A DNA stretch of 25,161 bases from Paralactobacillus_A sp963926925 (GTDB lineage Bacteria; Bacillota; Bacilli; Lactobacillales; Lactobacillaceae). Under the pieces are notes generated by a model that did not search any database, was not told the origin of the DNA, and was given only the letters and a program-made list of their open reading frames with translations. The stretch spans positions 1-25,161 of the forward strand of contig CAWUZD010000004.1 in NCBI GenBank assembly GCA_963926925.1. Direction: 5' to 3'. How positions within the stretch are numbered: position 1 is the first letter of the stretch; each line of letters begins with the position of its first letter. Position numbers and translations under genes: made by a program. Positions 1 through 7,562 of the stretch are shown here, one piece after another.

Positions 1-841
1 CTAAAACTGGTAAATTTAACAAGTTAGCAATTTTATCAGCTTTCAAACGGGCATTAGCTTCAAAAGTTTGCCCATTTTCACGAATAACTGGCAAATCAGG
101 AAAATCATTAAGCGTTTTAATCTTTAAACCTTTTTTGGCAAACATGGCTTGGTATTCACGGGTCTTATTAAGATTATGCGTGGCAATCACAATCGTATTA
201 TGATCTAAATGCAAATCTTGATAAGGCATTAAGGTATGATATAAATATGCCATCATCTGTTGCCGCCGTGTGGTTGCTGCTTTAATTCCTGCCGTTAGCA
301 ATGTGGTAAAGGCATTTAACGAGCTACCAGCAGCATTTTGGTATAAGTTACTAATATGATTATTCGCTTCAACAATCATCGTAATAGCGGTATTCAAAGT
401 TGCTAAATCATCATTTTCCAAATCAACTTTAATACTCCCATTGAGGGTATTTCCCAATGTTATAGCCACAGGTAATTGTTTAATATCAAAATGATAATCA
501 CTTTGTGCTAATGCCAAAATAATTGCATTAAAGCATGTCGCCATTAAAGAACCATCATTAGCCAAAATCGTATATGTAATTGCTAATGAACAATTATTTG
601 ATTTATTAAATTGATTACATAAAACATCATTCAACCAAGTCGTAATTCGTGATAAGCAGTGAACACTATTGCTTAAATCATTACCAGTAATTTGCAACTT
701 TTCACTAGCAACTGGATCAATCGTTACATATACTTTAGTTTCACCATTAGCAACTAACAATGCGGCTGACAAATCATCATTAATATCATTTTGTACATGT
801 AAAGACCGAATTTCATCAAACTCACGACCGTTTTGACGCAT
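1..841 (-). CDS. rdgB: Degenerate RNase PH-like domain fused to RdgB/Ham1 XTP/dITP diphosphatase (3' end outside window)
   Basis: An open frame runs from ATG at 841 to the left edge (280 codons visible, no stop). Residues 1-14 (MRQNGREFDEIRSL) match the RNase PH opening motif, and residues ~20-185 follow the RNase PH order of strands. However, the SGxGxGW/EYxMLPRAT block, the GGTRTA-type phosphate-binding loop (here NDGSLMATC at ~96-103) and the EDSxxxVDMN aspartate motif (here ~142-155) are missing or unrecognisable. From ~215 the protein becomes a typical RdgB/Ham1 N-terminus: T221, N223 and K226 in the TxNxxK motif, then the DFPDLP and TFEANARLKA blocks. RdgB hydrolyses XTP, dITP and ITP to clean the nucleotide pool; its catalytic Asp would lie beyond the edge. 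The start sits 1 nt after the murI stop, with a GGAAG ribosome site inside murI, so translation is probably coupled. The diphosphatase assignment is firm; the RNase PH ancestry is a motif-level inference. Confidence 0.85.
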   Translation of the reverse strand, partial: MRQNGREFDEIRSLHVQNDINDDLSAALLVANGETKVYVTIDPVASEKLQITGNDLSNSVHCLSRITTWLNDVLCNQFNKSNNCSLAITYTILANDGSLMATCFNAIILALAQSDYHFDIKQLPVAITLGNTLNGSIKVDLENDDLATLNTAITMIVEANNHISNLYQNAAGSSLNAFTTLLTAGIKAATTRRQQMMAYLYHTLMPYQDLHLDHNTIVIATHNLNKTREYQAMFAKKGLKIKTLNDFPDLPVIRENGQTFEANARLKADKIANLLNLPVL

Positions 842-842
842 A

Positions 843-1649
843 TTAATCACTTCCTAAATCAAGATGTTGTGAATGCAATTGTGGTTGTTGTAACCATTGT
901 TGCGCAATTTTATCAAAATGAGCAGTTGTTCCCGTTGTATAGAAAAGATGTTGCGCTGGTGTTTTACTATAATTACGCAATTGATAATAATCTAGTAAAG
1001 TATCAGCAATCCGGACTTCTTCAATACCCGGATCAATTAATGTTACCTGGTCACCAATTACTTCTTGAATAAGTGGCCGTAATAATGGAAAATGCGTGCA
1101 TCCCATTACTAAAGTATCAATATGAGCTGCTTTTAATGGTTGCAATTTATCATTAATGATTGGTTTAATCGTTGGATCTTGATAACGATTTTCTTCAACT
1201 AACGTTACAAAATCAGGTTCGGCCAAATTAACAACCTTACTATCATTATCAATTTCTTTTAACGCCTTTTGATAAGCATTACTTTTAATCGTTCCTTCAG
1301 TGGCAATTACGCCAATTGTCCCATTTTGTGTTGTCCGTTGTGCAGCTTGAGCACCAGGAATAATTACACCAATGACGGGAATTGCTAATTTTGCTTGTAA
1401 ATCAGCCAAAGCTGCTGCTGTTGCCGTATTGCAAGCAATAATTAACATTTTAATATCTTTATCTAATAAAAAACTAGTAATTTGCCATGCAAAACGCTTT
1501 ACCTCAGCTGCTGGCCGTGGTCCGTATGGCAAATGGTTTTCATCCGCAATATAAATTGTATTTTCATTAGGAAATTTGGCTAAGGCAGCTTTTAAAACCG
1601 TTAAGCCACCTACACCAGAATCAAAAAAACCAATAGGTTGTTGACTCAT
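843..1649 (-). CDS. murI: Glutamate racemase
   Basis: Interconverts L- and D-glutamate in the cytoplasm, supplying D-Glu for peptidoglycan. The 268 residues match the family length. Visible motifs are GFFDSGVGG (D10, S11), the first catalytic cysteine in IACNTATA (C73), and the second in VMGCTHFPLL (C184, H186). The frame stays open upstream to 1826, but the start at 1649 is preferred: it gives the canonical MSQQPIGFFDSG start and has an AGAAGG ribosome site about 8 nt upstream, whereas the extension would run antisense into yslB. It is divergent from yslB, as in Bacillus-type racE/yslB neighbourhoods, and is followed after 1 nt by the RdgB fusion gene, so the two probably share a transcript. 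Nothing looks broken. Confidence 0.95.
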   Translation of the reverse strand: MSQQPIGFFDSGVGGLTVLKAALAKFPNENTIYIADENHLPYGPRPAAEVKRFAWQITSFLLDKDIKMLIIACNTATAAALADLQAKLAIPVIGVIIPGAQAAQRTTQNGTIGVIATEGTIKSNAYQKALKEIDNDSKVVNLAEPDFVTLVEENRYQDPTIKPIINDKLQPLKAAHIDTLVMGCTHFPLLRPLIQEVIGDQVTLIDPGIEEVRIADTLLDYYQLRNYSKTPAQHLFYTTGTTAHFDKIAQQWLQQPQLHSQHLDLGSD

Positions 1650-1671
1650 TATTAAGCCTTCTTTCGCCTCA

Positions 1672-1702
1672 TTGAATAGTGCTATTTTCATGTTAATATA
1701 AT
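1672..1702 (+). promoter_or_regulatory. Likely yslB promoter in the murI/yslB divergent spacer
   Basis: A perfect TATAAT lies at 1697-1702. A weak -35 candidate, TTGAAT, lies at 1672-1677, but the spacing of 19 nt is wide. The predicted transcription start is ~25 nt before the yslB ATG. The 85-nt spacer must also carry the murI promoter on the other strand, where I see only weak matches. Confidence 0.5.
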
Positions 1703-1734
1703 AGTTGAACAAATTCAAAGGAAAGTGATGCACA

Positions 1735-2196
1735 ATGACGTTAGATATTAAAGCATGGCAAGAAACCTTAAACAAGGAGGATGCACCTGCTACATATGAT
1801 GCTTTAGTATTACGTGATATGGTCATTCCTAATATCTTAGGCGATGATACTGCAGCTATTTTATATTGGGCCGGACGTAATTTAGCAAATAATTTTGCTC
1901 TTCCTGATCCCCATACGCTCAGTGAATTTTGTCAAAAAATGCACTGGGGTACTTTAGAATTAACACGCCAAGGTCGCTACAAAGAAATATATAAATTAAG
2001 TGGCGATGATGTTCATCAGCGGCTAACATTAGATCCTGCAGCTGAATTTCAATTGGAAGCTGGTTTTATTGCGCAAACGCGGCAATTACAATTAAATTAT
2101 CCATGTGAAGCAACTTGTGAACATAAGGATGATAATATTATCATTACTTGTCAACTTGATCCTACTGATGATGACTTAGATGCCTTAAACTTTTAA
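1735..2196 (+). CDS. yslB: YslB family protein (DUF2507)
   Basis: A 153-residue soluble protein of the DUF2507/YslB family. I recognise the family from the opening stretch (DALVLRDMVIPNILG), the AAILYWAGRNLA block and the position next to glutamate racemase. The family is distantly related to V4R-type small-molecule-binding domains and has no established biochemical role that I know of. There is no signal peptide or membrane segment. The C-terminus is acidic (DPTDDDLDALNF). A strong ribosome site, AAAGGAAAG at 1717-1725, precedes the ATG. It is the only plus-strand gene in the window and is closed by a strong hairpin at 2201-2233. The family call is good; the function is unknown. Confidence 0.85.
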   Translation: MTLDIKAWQETLNKEDAPATYDALVLRDMVIPNILGDDTAAILYWAGRNLANNFALPDPHTLSEFCQKMHWGTLELTRQGRYKEIYKLSGDDVHQRLTLDPAAEFQLEAGFIAQTRQLQLNYPCEATCEHKDDNIIITCQLDPTDDDLDALNF

Positions 2197-2200
2197 AAGA

Positions 2201-2233
2201 AAAAGCACTTATTATTAAATAATAAGTGCTTTT
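2201..2233. terminator. Bidirectional intrinsic terminator between yslB and the 96-aa gene
   Basis: A perfect 16-bp inverted repeat (arms 2201-2216 and 2218-2233; AAAAGCACTTATTATT on the left) has a T-rich stretch on both sides: TTTTATTTATT on the plus strand and TTTTTCTTTT on the minus strand. It starts 5 nt after the yslB stop codon and can also end the convergent gene at 2281. Confidence 0.85.
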
Positions 2234-2280
2234 ATTTATTAACTATAAAATAAATTATTCTAAATATGTAGAATACTAAC

Positions 2281-2571
2281 TTAATCTTCCTCTTCTTGAA
2301 CGTTTTGTGCTAAATGATCAATGTCATCAATCCACATACTTACATATTGCGTAATACTTTCGATAGATTTTTCAGCGGTAGCGCTGACATTACGAATAGC
2401 TGAATGATATAAACTATCAGTTATTTTTTCATAAATTAAATTTTGAATTTCATGCAAGCGCATGGCAAGTTGTTGATACTCCTCTAATAAATCACGCAAT
2501 GCGGATTGCTGAGCCATTAATTCTGGAACTACAACTTTTTTCTTACTTGTACCTTTACGCTTTTTTATCAT
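2281..2571 (-). CDS. Hypothetical small helical protein
   Basis: A 96-residue protein I do not recognise. It opens with a strongly basic stretch (MIKKRKGTSKKKVVV), continues with a long predicted helix with heptad-like spacing (about 17-90, for example LRDLLEEYQQLAMRLHEIQNL), and ends in an acidic tail (NVQEEED). There is no cysteine, signal peptide or membrane segment. It looks real: a good promoter (TTGATT-17-TATTAT) lies ~45 nt upstream and a terminator follows. The ribosome site is weak (GATAAGAAAT just before the ATG). It sits alone between yslB and the dlt terminator. It could be a nucleic-acid-associated or structural coiled-coil protein, but no function can be assigned. Confidence 0.6.
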   Translation of the reverse strand: MIKKRKGTSKKKVVVPELMAQQSALRDLLEEYQQLAMRLHEIQNLIYEKITDSLYHSAIRNVSATAEKSIESITQYVSMWIDDIDHLAQNVQEEED

Positions 2572-2612
2572 TATTTCTTATCATTCCCAGTTTTTAATTT
2601 TATTACATGAAT

Positions 2613-2641
2613 ATAATAGTATTTATAAAATATTTAATCAA
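2613..2641 (-). promoter_or_regulatory. Promoter of the 96-aa hypothetical gene
   Basis: On the minus strand, -35 TTGATT (2641-2636) and -10 TATTAT (2618-2613) are separated by exactly 17 nt. This predicts a start near 2606 and a leader of about 35 nt before the ATG at 2571. Confidence 0.55.
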
Positions 2642-2833
2642 ATTGTTAAATAATTAAATAACGTTTTTAAATAAAAAAGTTTGTGAAATATTTTCTTATT
2701 TAAATAAATACTAAAAAACATTTTAATAACAGATTCTTAATTTATTAGGATTTATTTGTTATTTTTTAATTAATTTATTTTATACAACTTAAAAATAACA
2801 CTTCACAAATTAGTATTATATTAAAATTATGTT
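2642..2833. other. AT-rich intergenic spacer without a gene
   Basis: Between the promoter of the 96-aa gene and the dlt terminator lies a stretch of A/T runs. A hand count over 2581-2820 finds about 31 G or C in 240 bases (~13%), far below the flanking genes. I found no open frame with a ribosome site; the longest candidate is a 16-codon plus-strand frame at ~2607. I found no tRNA and no strong hairpin in it. Confidence 0.7.
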
Positions 2834-2872
2834 AAAAAAAGAACTTGTGATTTTATCATCACAAGTTCTTTT
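2834..2872 (-). terminator. Terminator of the dlt operon
   Basis: A perfect 15-bp inverted repeat (arms 2837-2851 and 2858-2872) with a 6-nt loop, followed on the minus strand by a run of seven T (plus-strand A run 2834-2840). The promoter-proximal arm overlaps the dltD stop codon. Confidence 0.85.
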
Positions 2873-4133
2873 ATTTAATCGTTGCTGGATTACGTTGTTG
2901 CCAATTTTTAGTATAAAAATAATCATTAATATGATAATCAACTTTACCTGCATGTAAGTCTTTCAAAAATGGCCGAATGTATTGATCAGCTTTTAACCAA
3001 CCAGTCCAACCTAAGTGAATTGTATCTTGCATGAAGTATGGTTGCCCACCATCTTGTGATAAATCAGCAATATTGTTAAAGCCTTGACTGCGTAATTGGT
3101 ATGTAATCTTACGATCAAATTCATTTAACATTGATTGTTTCAAACCAGTGTATTCCATCCACCGTTTATTAACTGGTGGAATAATAAAGAGCACATCGGT
3201 CTTTTCTTTAGCAAATTGATTTAATAATAATTCAAAATCAGAGTATTCAGGTGATTTGGTATAATTAAAATCAACTTGTGATCCTTTCAATTTTTTAATT
3301 ACCTTCTTAACCCGATCAGTATAGAAGTTATCTTTCAAACGGAAAGGATTATTTTGAGTATTAGCCGCACCCATTTTGACAGCATCTTGATATAATTCAT
3401 TGTAATTATATTTAGCTGGCAATTTAGCTGCTTGCTTATTTAATAATGGTTGATTATTTTTAATAAACAACCGACTAAATAAGATATCTTCATGATGAAG
3501 AATTAGGCCTTTAAAATCACGAATATAAAATGATTGAAAACCAGTTAATGGCTTACCATTAGCAACATTTTCCAAAGCAGCTTCAACTACTTTATCAGAT
3601 CTACCTGATGGAAATGATAATAAGCGTTGGGCAGCGTAACGATCCATTTTAGTATTTTTAGCATTTTCTAAAAATGACATCGTTTGTAAACTAGAATAGT
3701 AGTATTGAAACATATTCGGATCAACACCACGTTTTACAAACCATTGTGGTGAAATAATCACAACAGCCTTACGATGATTTAACACTTTACTCATTGCTTG
3801 CACAGAAAAGTAATGTGTTAATGATAATGTTCCCGCTGAACCAAGTAAAAATGGTCGGTAATTACGGTGATACTTTTGGGCTAAAACTGAAGGATGCAAA
3901 GGATCCATCCGTGACAATTCTGATGAACCAATGAATGGCACATAATTTTGAGCCATTGCTTGTTCCTTAATCATTTCACCTTTAAAAACATTCAATGAAA
4001 GTGAGTTAGCTGCTTTTTGTAATGTATCCTTAGATACATGCCCCTTAATTGGTGCGAATAAAATTGCAATAACCGCTATAATAGCAATAGTAAGCGGACC
4101 AAAGATCTGCCATAATTTTTTACCTACTTTCAT
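2871..4133 (-). CDS. dltD: D-alanyl-lipoteichoic acid biosynthesis protein DltD
   Basis: A membrane-anchored SGNH-like protein that acts outside the cell in the last step of D-alanine transfer to lipoteichoic acid. Its 420 residues match the family. One N-terminal membrane anchor spans ~10-28, and the extracellular domain follows. The catalytic serine motif GSSELS gives S70, and the DTIHLGW motif near the C-terminus gives D370 and H373, completing the expected Ser-Asp-His set. Its ATG overlaps the dltC stop (ATGA, 4 nt), so the two are translationally coupled. It is the last gene of the operon and is followed immediately by a terminator. All landmarks are intact. Confidence 0.96.
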   Translation of the reverse strand: MKVGKKLWQIFGPLTIAIIAVIAILFAPIKGHVSKDTLQKAANSLSLNVFKGEMIKEQAMAQNYVPFIGSSELSRMDPLHPSVLAQKYHRNYRPFLLGSAGTLSLTHYFSVQAMSKVLNHRKAVVIISPQWFVKRGVDPNMFQYYYSSLQTMSFLENAKNTKMDRYAAQRLLSFPSGRSDKVVEAALENVANGKPLTGFQSFYIRDFKGLILHHEDILFSRLFIKNNQPLLNKQAAKLPAKYNYNELYQDAVKMGAANTQNNPFRLKDNFYTDRVKKVIKKLKGSQVDFNYTKSPEYSDFELLLNQFAKEKTDVLFIIPPVNKRWMEYTGLKQSMLNEFDRKITYQLRSQGFNNIADLSQDGGQPYFMQDTIHLGWTGWLKADQYIRPFLKDLHAGKVDYHINDYFYTKNWQQRNPATIK

Positions 4134-4378
4134 TGAAGTGATGCAACCTTTGCAATGATTTTATTTGGAGTTGCCCATTCTTGACGATCAAATTCAGATA
4201 CTGGTGCATCGATTCCCAAACGATTTTGTAATTCCAATAATAATTGAACTGTGCCCATTGAGTCTAATAAACCAGTATCAAATAATTGAATATCTGGATT
4301 TTCCTTTACTTCATCAGAACCAGTTAAATCAGTTAATACATCCATTACAACATCGCGAATTTCTGCTTCACTTGCCAT
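4130..4378 (-). CDS. dltC: D-alanyl carrier protein DltC
   Basis: An 82-residue acyl-carrier-type protein. The 4'-phosphopantetheine attachment serine is S40 in LLDSMGTVQLL. DltA loads D-alanine onto this arm as a thioester and DltB uses it at the membrane. The protein is acidic and fully helical in appearance, as usual for the family. It has a strong ribosome site (GAGGAAG ~9 nt before the ATG) and lies 31 nt after dltB. That fresh initiation site is in keeping with the carrier being needed in excess over the ligase and membrane partners. Confidence 0.96.
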   Translation of the reverse strand: MASEAEIRDVVMDVLTDLTGSDEVKENPDIQLFDTGLLDSMGTVQLLLELQNRLGIDAPVSEFDRQEWATPNKIIAKVASLQ

Positions 4379-4409
4379 ATTTATCTACTTCCTCTTTTTA
4401 TAAAATTTA

Positions 4410-5642
4410 TTACTTAAACCATAGCGTATTTAAGAATCCGGAGAAAATTAAGAAACTCAAGCAAACAACATTAAATGTAAAGAATGTTGACATTGCCTTT
4501 GTGAATTTATTAGATGGTAACAAATCCTTATGCTTCCGTTTCCACCGAATCCACGCATCATTAATAATCATGGCACAAGCTTGGTATAACCCATAAAGCA
4601 TGTAGTACCAGGTTTCACCATGCCAAACCGCCATAATCATAAATAAAGTTAAGTAACCTAAGTTAGCAATCGTGACACGACTCTTAATCCACTTATGTTT
4701 CATTAAGAAGAAAACAAGTCGCATGTAAATGTAATCCCGGAACCAGAATGACAATGTCATATGCCAACGATTCCAGAAATCTTTAATATTATAAGACATA
4801 AATGGTTTATTGAAGTTCATTGGGGTTTCAATACCCATCATATAACTAATCGCAACAGCAAATAAACTGTAACCAGCAAAGTTAAAGAACAAGTACATAC
4901 TATAAACGTACATTACCCCAACTAAACCCCAGGAAATACCAAGGAAATTATGCCGTGATAACATTGCCAAATGTTCCACATTTGGTAACATCAACTTACC
5001 AAATAAATATCCTAAAATAAAATTATAAAACAAACCTAACATAATATAATGAGTTGCTTTACCTAACATTTTAAGATATTTTTCACGATCAGGAACTTGA
5101 TCATAATCTTTTACCCAACGCCGGTAACGATCAATTGGTCCTTCAGAAATGGTTGGCATGAATAAAACAAAATGGAAGAATTTTCGTGGATCAAAATTCT
5201 TAGCATTAATACTACCATCCCGAATTTCCATAATTGTGCCGACAACCCGGAACGTTAAATAACTAATTCCTAAGAAGCCAAGAATTGAATTCTTACCACT
5301 GGTAAACAATGGCGTTAACTTAACAATTGCTAATTGCACAATTGAAAGAAATACCGTTAACACAAACACCCAGGTTTTATTAGGTGAATTAGGTTTCATC
5401 CGATAATGGGCATAAGCCAGCACAATAATCATTTCAACAATCATATACCCAATTAATGAAATTCCTTGTGTTACCTTATCACCATCAAAGATAAATAATA
5501 TAAATATAAATGATACTAGTGTTTCATACCAATGAAATCGTTTGCCCATGTATAAGCCAATCATTAACGGAATTAACGCAACAATTAAGCAAACAATATA
5601 GATTGGACTTTCATAAGGTTGTAAATTTATCCAATGACTCAT
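4410..5642 (-). CDS. dltB: MBOAT-family D-alanyl transfer protein DltB
   Basis: A 410-residue multi-pass membrane protein of the MBOAT family. It takes D-alanine from DltC at the inner face and passes it on to the DltX/DltD machinery outside. Roughly ten or more hydrophobic segments are visible. The conserved family blocks are present: EGPIDRYRRW (~167-176), KDFWNRWHMTLSFWFRDY (~287-304, H294) and MAVWHGETW with the invariant MBOAT histidine H341. The start codon overlaps the dltA stop (ATGA, 4 nt), the typical dltA/dltB coupling. Length and motif order are normal. Confidence 0.96.
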   Translation of the reverse strand: MSHWINLQPYESPIYIVCLIVALIPLMIGLYMGKRFHWYETLVSFIFILFIFDGDKVTQGISLIGYMIVEMIIVLAYAHYRMKPNSPNKTWVFVLTVFLSIVQLAIVKLTPLFTSGKNSILGFLGISYLTFRVVGTIMEIRDGSINAKNFDPRKFFHFVLFMPTISEGPIDRYRRWVKDYDQVPDREKYLKMLGKATHYIMLGLFYNFILGYLFGKLMLPNVEHLAMLSRHNFLGISWGLVGVMYVYSMYLFFNFAGYSLFAVAISYMMGIETPMNFNKPFMSYNIKDFWNRWHMTLSFWFRDYIYMRLVFFLMKHKWIKSRVTIANLGYLTLFMIMAVWHGETWYYMLYGLYQACAMIINDAWIRWKRKHKDLLPSNKFTKAMSTFFTFNVVCLSFLIFSGFLNTLWFK

Positions 5643-7159
5643 TTATTATTGACCTCGGCCATTAAACTCTTCCGATCAACTTTACCATTAGCAGTTAATG
5701 GCAAACTATCACGATAGATAAATCGTTGTGGAATCATATATGACATTACCATTTCGCCAAGTTCCTTCTTAATTGCTTGGGTAAGGGCAAATTCTAATTC
5801 AAAGTCATTATCATTTGGCACTACATAAGCCACCAATTGTGATACTTTACAATTTTTATCATATCTTGGTACTGTAGTTGCTTGTTTTACATAAGATACT
5901 TGATTCAAATTATGGTCAACATCCTCTAATTCAATCCGGTAGCCATGTAATTTAACTTGGAAATCACTACGACCACGGTAGAATAAGAGGTTATTTTCCA
6001 TTAAACCTAAGTCACCAGTATGATATGCTTGTTCACCTTCATATTTAAAGAAGGCTTTAGCAGTTTTTTCAGGATTATTTAAATATCCCTTGGAAACGCT
6101 TGGACCAGCAATAATGATTTCACCCTTTTCACCATCTTTAACAGGTTGTAAATCATCATCGGCAATAAATACTTTCGTATCAGGTTTGGCATAACCAATT
6201 GGTAACCGTTGGTATTTATCCACAATTTCGGTTGTGATTTGAATACCAGTTACGGCAACAGTTGCTTCAGTTGGTCCATAAGTATTATAAATTTGCGCAT
6301 CTGGAAAACGTCCTAACAAAGCACGTGCTGTTTTGTTAGTTAATTCTTCACCACAGAATAAGAAGCGATTCAAATCAGGATAATTAGCTTGCTTAAAGTT
6401 AGGATCTAACAAACATACTTCTGCAAATGATGGTGTTGAAACCCATTCATTAATACCAAGAGTTGGTAATACTTCAAATAATTGTTTAAAATTATCAGTC
6501 AATTGCCGTGGTAAGGCATATAAAGTCCCACCAAGTACTAATGTTGGATATAAATCCATAACTGATAAGTCAAAGGAATATGGTGCTTGTGAAATTGCCT
6601 TAACACCTTGCGGTAAATTAAAGGAATCAACATCCCAATTAACAAAACTTAACAAGTTATCATGACTAATTTGTACACCTTTAGGCATACCAGTTGTGCC
6701 TGAAGTAAAGATGATATAGTAATTATCATTCTTACTTACAGCCATTCCCATATCATAGTTATAAACATCGTTATGGGCTGCTTCCATTAATCGATCTTTA
6801 TTAATAACTGGTACATCAGTAATTTCAATAGGAAGATCTTCAACAGCAATTACTGCTGCAGGTTGAGCAACAGATTGAATTTGAGGAATACGTTCATTAG
6901 GTGAATGTGTATCAACTGGAATATAAGCATGTCCTGACTTAGATAATCCTAAGAAAGTAACAATCATTTCAAAGGTTTGCCCACCAAAAACAATAATTGG
7001 TTCACGATTAGGAAATTGTTGCGCAAAATAACCAGCTAAATGATCAGACATGGTTTTCAATGTACCGTATGTATATTGATGATCACCATCAACGTAACAA
7101 ATATGTTCAGGATTAGTTAACGCAACATGATCAATTGCTTCAATAATGTTATTAATCAT
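5639..7159 (-). CDS. dltA: D-alanine--D-alanyl carrier protein ligase DltA
   Basis: A cytoplasmic adenylation enzyme that activates D-alanine with ATP and loads it onto the pantetheine arm of DltC. Its 506 residues match the family. The ANL-superfamily motifs are in order: phosphate loop FTSGTTGMPKG (151-161), YNTYGPTEAT (291-300), YHTGDLG (379-385), the hinge region FQVKLHGYRIELED (400-413) and the catalytic lysine in TANGKVDRKS (K493). It follows dltX by 41 nt and is coupled to dltB by a 4-nt overlap. No defects are seen. Confidence 0.97.
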   Translation of the reverse strand: MINNIIEAIDHVALTNPEHICYVDGDHQYTYGTLKTMSDHLAGYFAQQFPNREPIIVFGGQTFEMIVTFLGLSKSGHAYIPVDTHSPNERIPQIQSVAQPAAVIAVEDLPIEITDVPVINKDRLMEAAHNDVYNYDMGMAVSKNDNYYIIFTSGTTGMPKGVQISHDNLLSFVNWDVDSFNLPQGVKAISQAPYSFDLSVMDLYPTLVLGGTLYALPRQLTDNFKQLFEVLPTLGINEWVSTPSFAEVCLLDPNFKQANYPDLNRFLFCGEELTNKTARALLGRFPDAQIYNTYGPTEATVAVTGIQITTEIVDKYQRLPIGYAKPDTKVFIADDDLQPVKDGEKGEIIIAGPSVSKGYLNNPEKTAKAFFKYEGEQAYHTGDLGLMENNLLFYRGRSDFQVKLHGYRIELEDVDHNLNQVSYVKQATTVPRYDKNCKVSQLVAYVVPNDNDFELEFALTQAIKKELGEMVMSYMIPQRFIYRDSLPLTANGKVDRKSLMAEVNNK

Positions 7160-7200
7160 AATTAGTTCTAACTATTTAATAGCTAGTAACCCTCCTATGT

Positions 7201-7356
7201 TTAAAATTCGTTGTAAATAAAGGTACCGTTGTTAACACCACTATAACTGTAGAGATAAACAAGGACCATCAAAATCGCAAAGTAGAAAACTGTACGAAAG
7301 ACAAACTGAAAGGTTGAATTATGCCAAAGTTTTTGTAATTTCTTAAGCATGTTCAT
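7201..7356 (-). CDS. dltX: DltX microprotein of the teichoic acid D-alanylation system
   Basis: A 51-residue frame upstream of dltA that is short enough to be missed by gene callers. It has a basic, amphipathic N-terminus (MNMLKKLQKLWHN), one membrane helix (~18-37) and ends in FIYNEF, the conserved DltX C-terminal hexapeptide. Work on other firmicutes proposes that the tyrosine in this motif carries D-alanine between the DltB/DltC step and the DltD step. It is the first gene of the operon. Two ATGs compete, at 7356 and 7350. The ribosome site AAGGGTGGG directly abuts the first and lies 6 nt before the second, so the true product may be 49 residues. Confidence 0.93.
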   Translation of the reverse strand: MNMLKKLQKLWHNSTFQFVFRTVFYFAILMVLVYLYSYSGVNNGTFIYNEF

Positions 7357-7384
7357 CCCACCCTTATTTTAAATTATAAATAAT

Positions 7385-7414
7385 ATTATAGTTATTACTC
7401 ATCAGAAAAAGCAA
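7385..7414 (-). promoter_or_regulatory. dlt operon promoter
   Basis: On the minus strand, a perfect -10 TATAAT (7390-7385) and a -35 candidate TTGCTT (7414-7409) are 18 nt apart. This predicts a start at ~7378, about 20 nt before dltX. I could not identify an operator for a regulator in the surrounding AT-rich sequence. Confidence 0.6.
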
Positions 7415-7493
7415 TAAAAATTACTAGTATGCTACTTTAATAATTAGCTATTTTTTATCAAACGATAACAGCTTATCATAATTATTCCTAATA

Positions 7494-7518
7494 AAAAAGC
7501 AATTCATGGGTGCTTTTT
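7494..7518. terminator. Second hairpin terminator between trxA and the dlt promoter
   Basis: An 8-bp stem (arms 7494-7501 and 7511-7518, AAAAAGCA/TGCTTTTT) is flanked by T runs on both strands. It lies downstream of the trxA hairpin, so it probably backs up trxA termination and insulates the dlt promoter. Confidence 0.6.
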
Positions 7519-7530
7519 ATTTTTTTTAAA

Positions 7531-7559
7531 ATAAAAAGAAAGACCGCAGTCTTCCTTTC
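7531..7559 (-). terminator. trxA terminator
   Basis: An 11-bp stem including two G-U pairs (arms 7549-7559 and 7534-7544), loop TGCG on the minus strand, with the T-rich side running through the end of the stem. It begins 3 nt after the trxA stop codon. Confidence 0.7.
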
Positions 7560-7562
7560 ATA

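Noticed and set aside
1650..1826. Upstream extension of the murI frame to an ATG at 1826
   Set aside because: It runs antisense into yslB, has no ribosome site, and would precede the conserved racemase N-terminus with unrelated sequence; 1649 has a good ribosome site.
2607..2657. Short plus-strand frame in the AT-rich spacer (16 codons)
   Set aside because: No ribosome site, no promoter pointing at it, and composition typical of chance frames in A/T-rich DNA.
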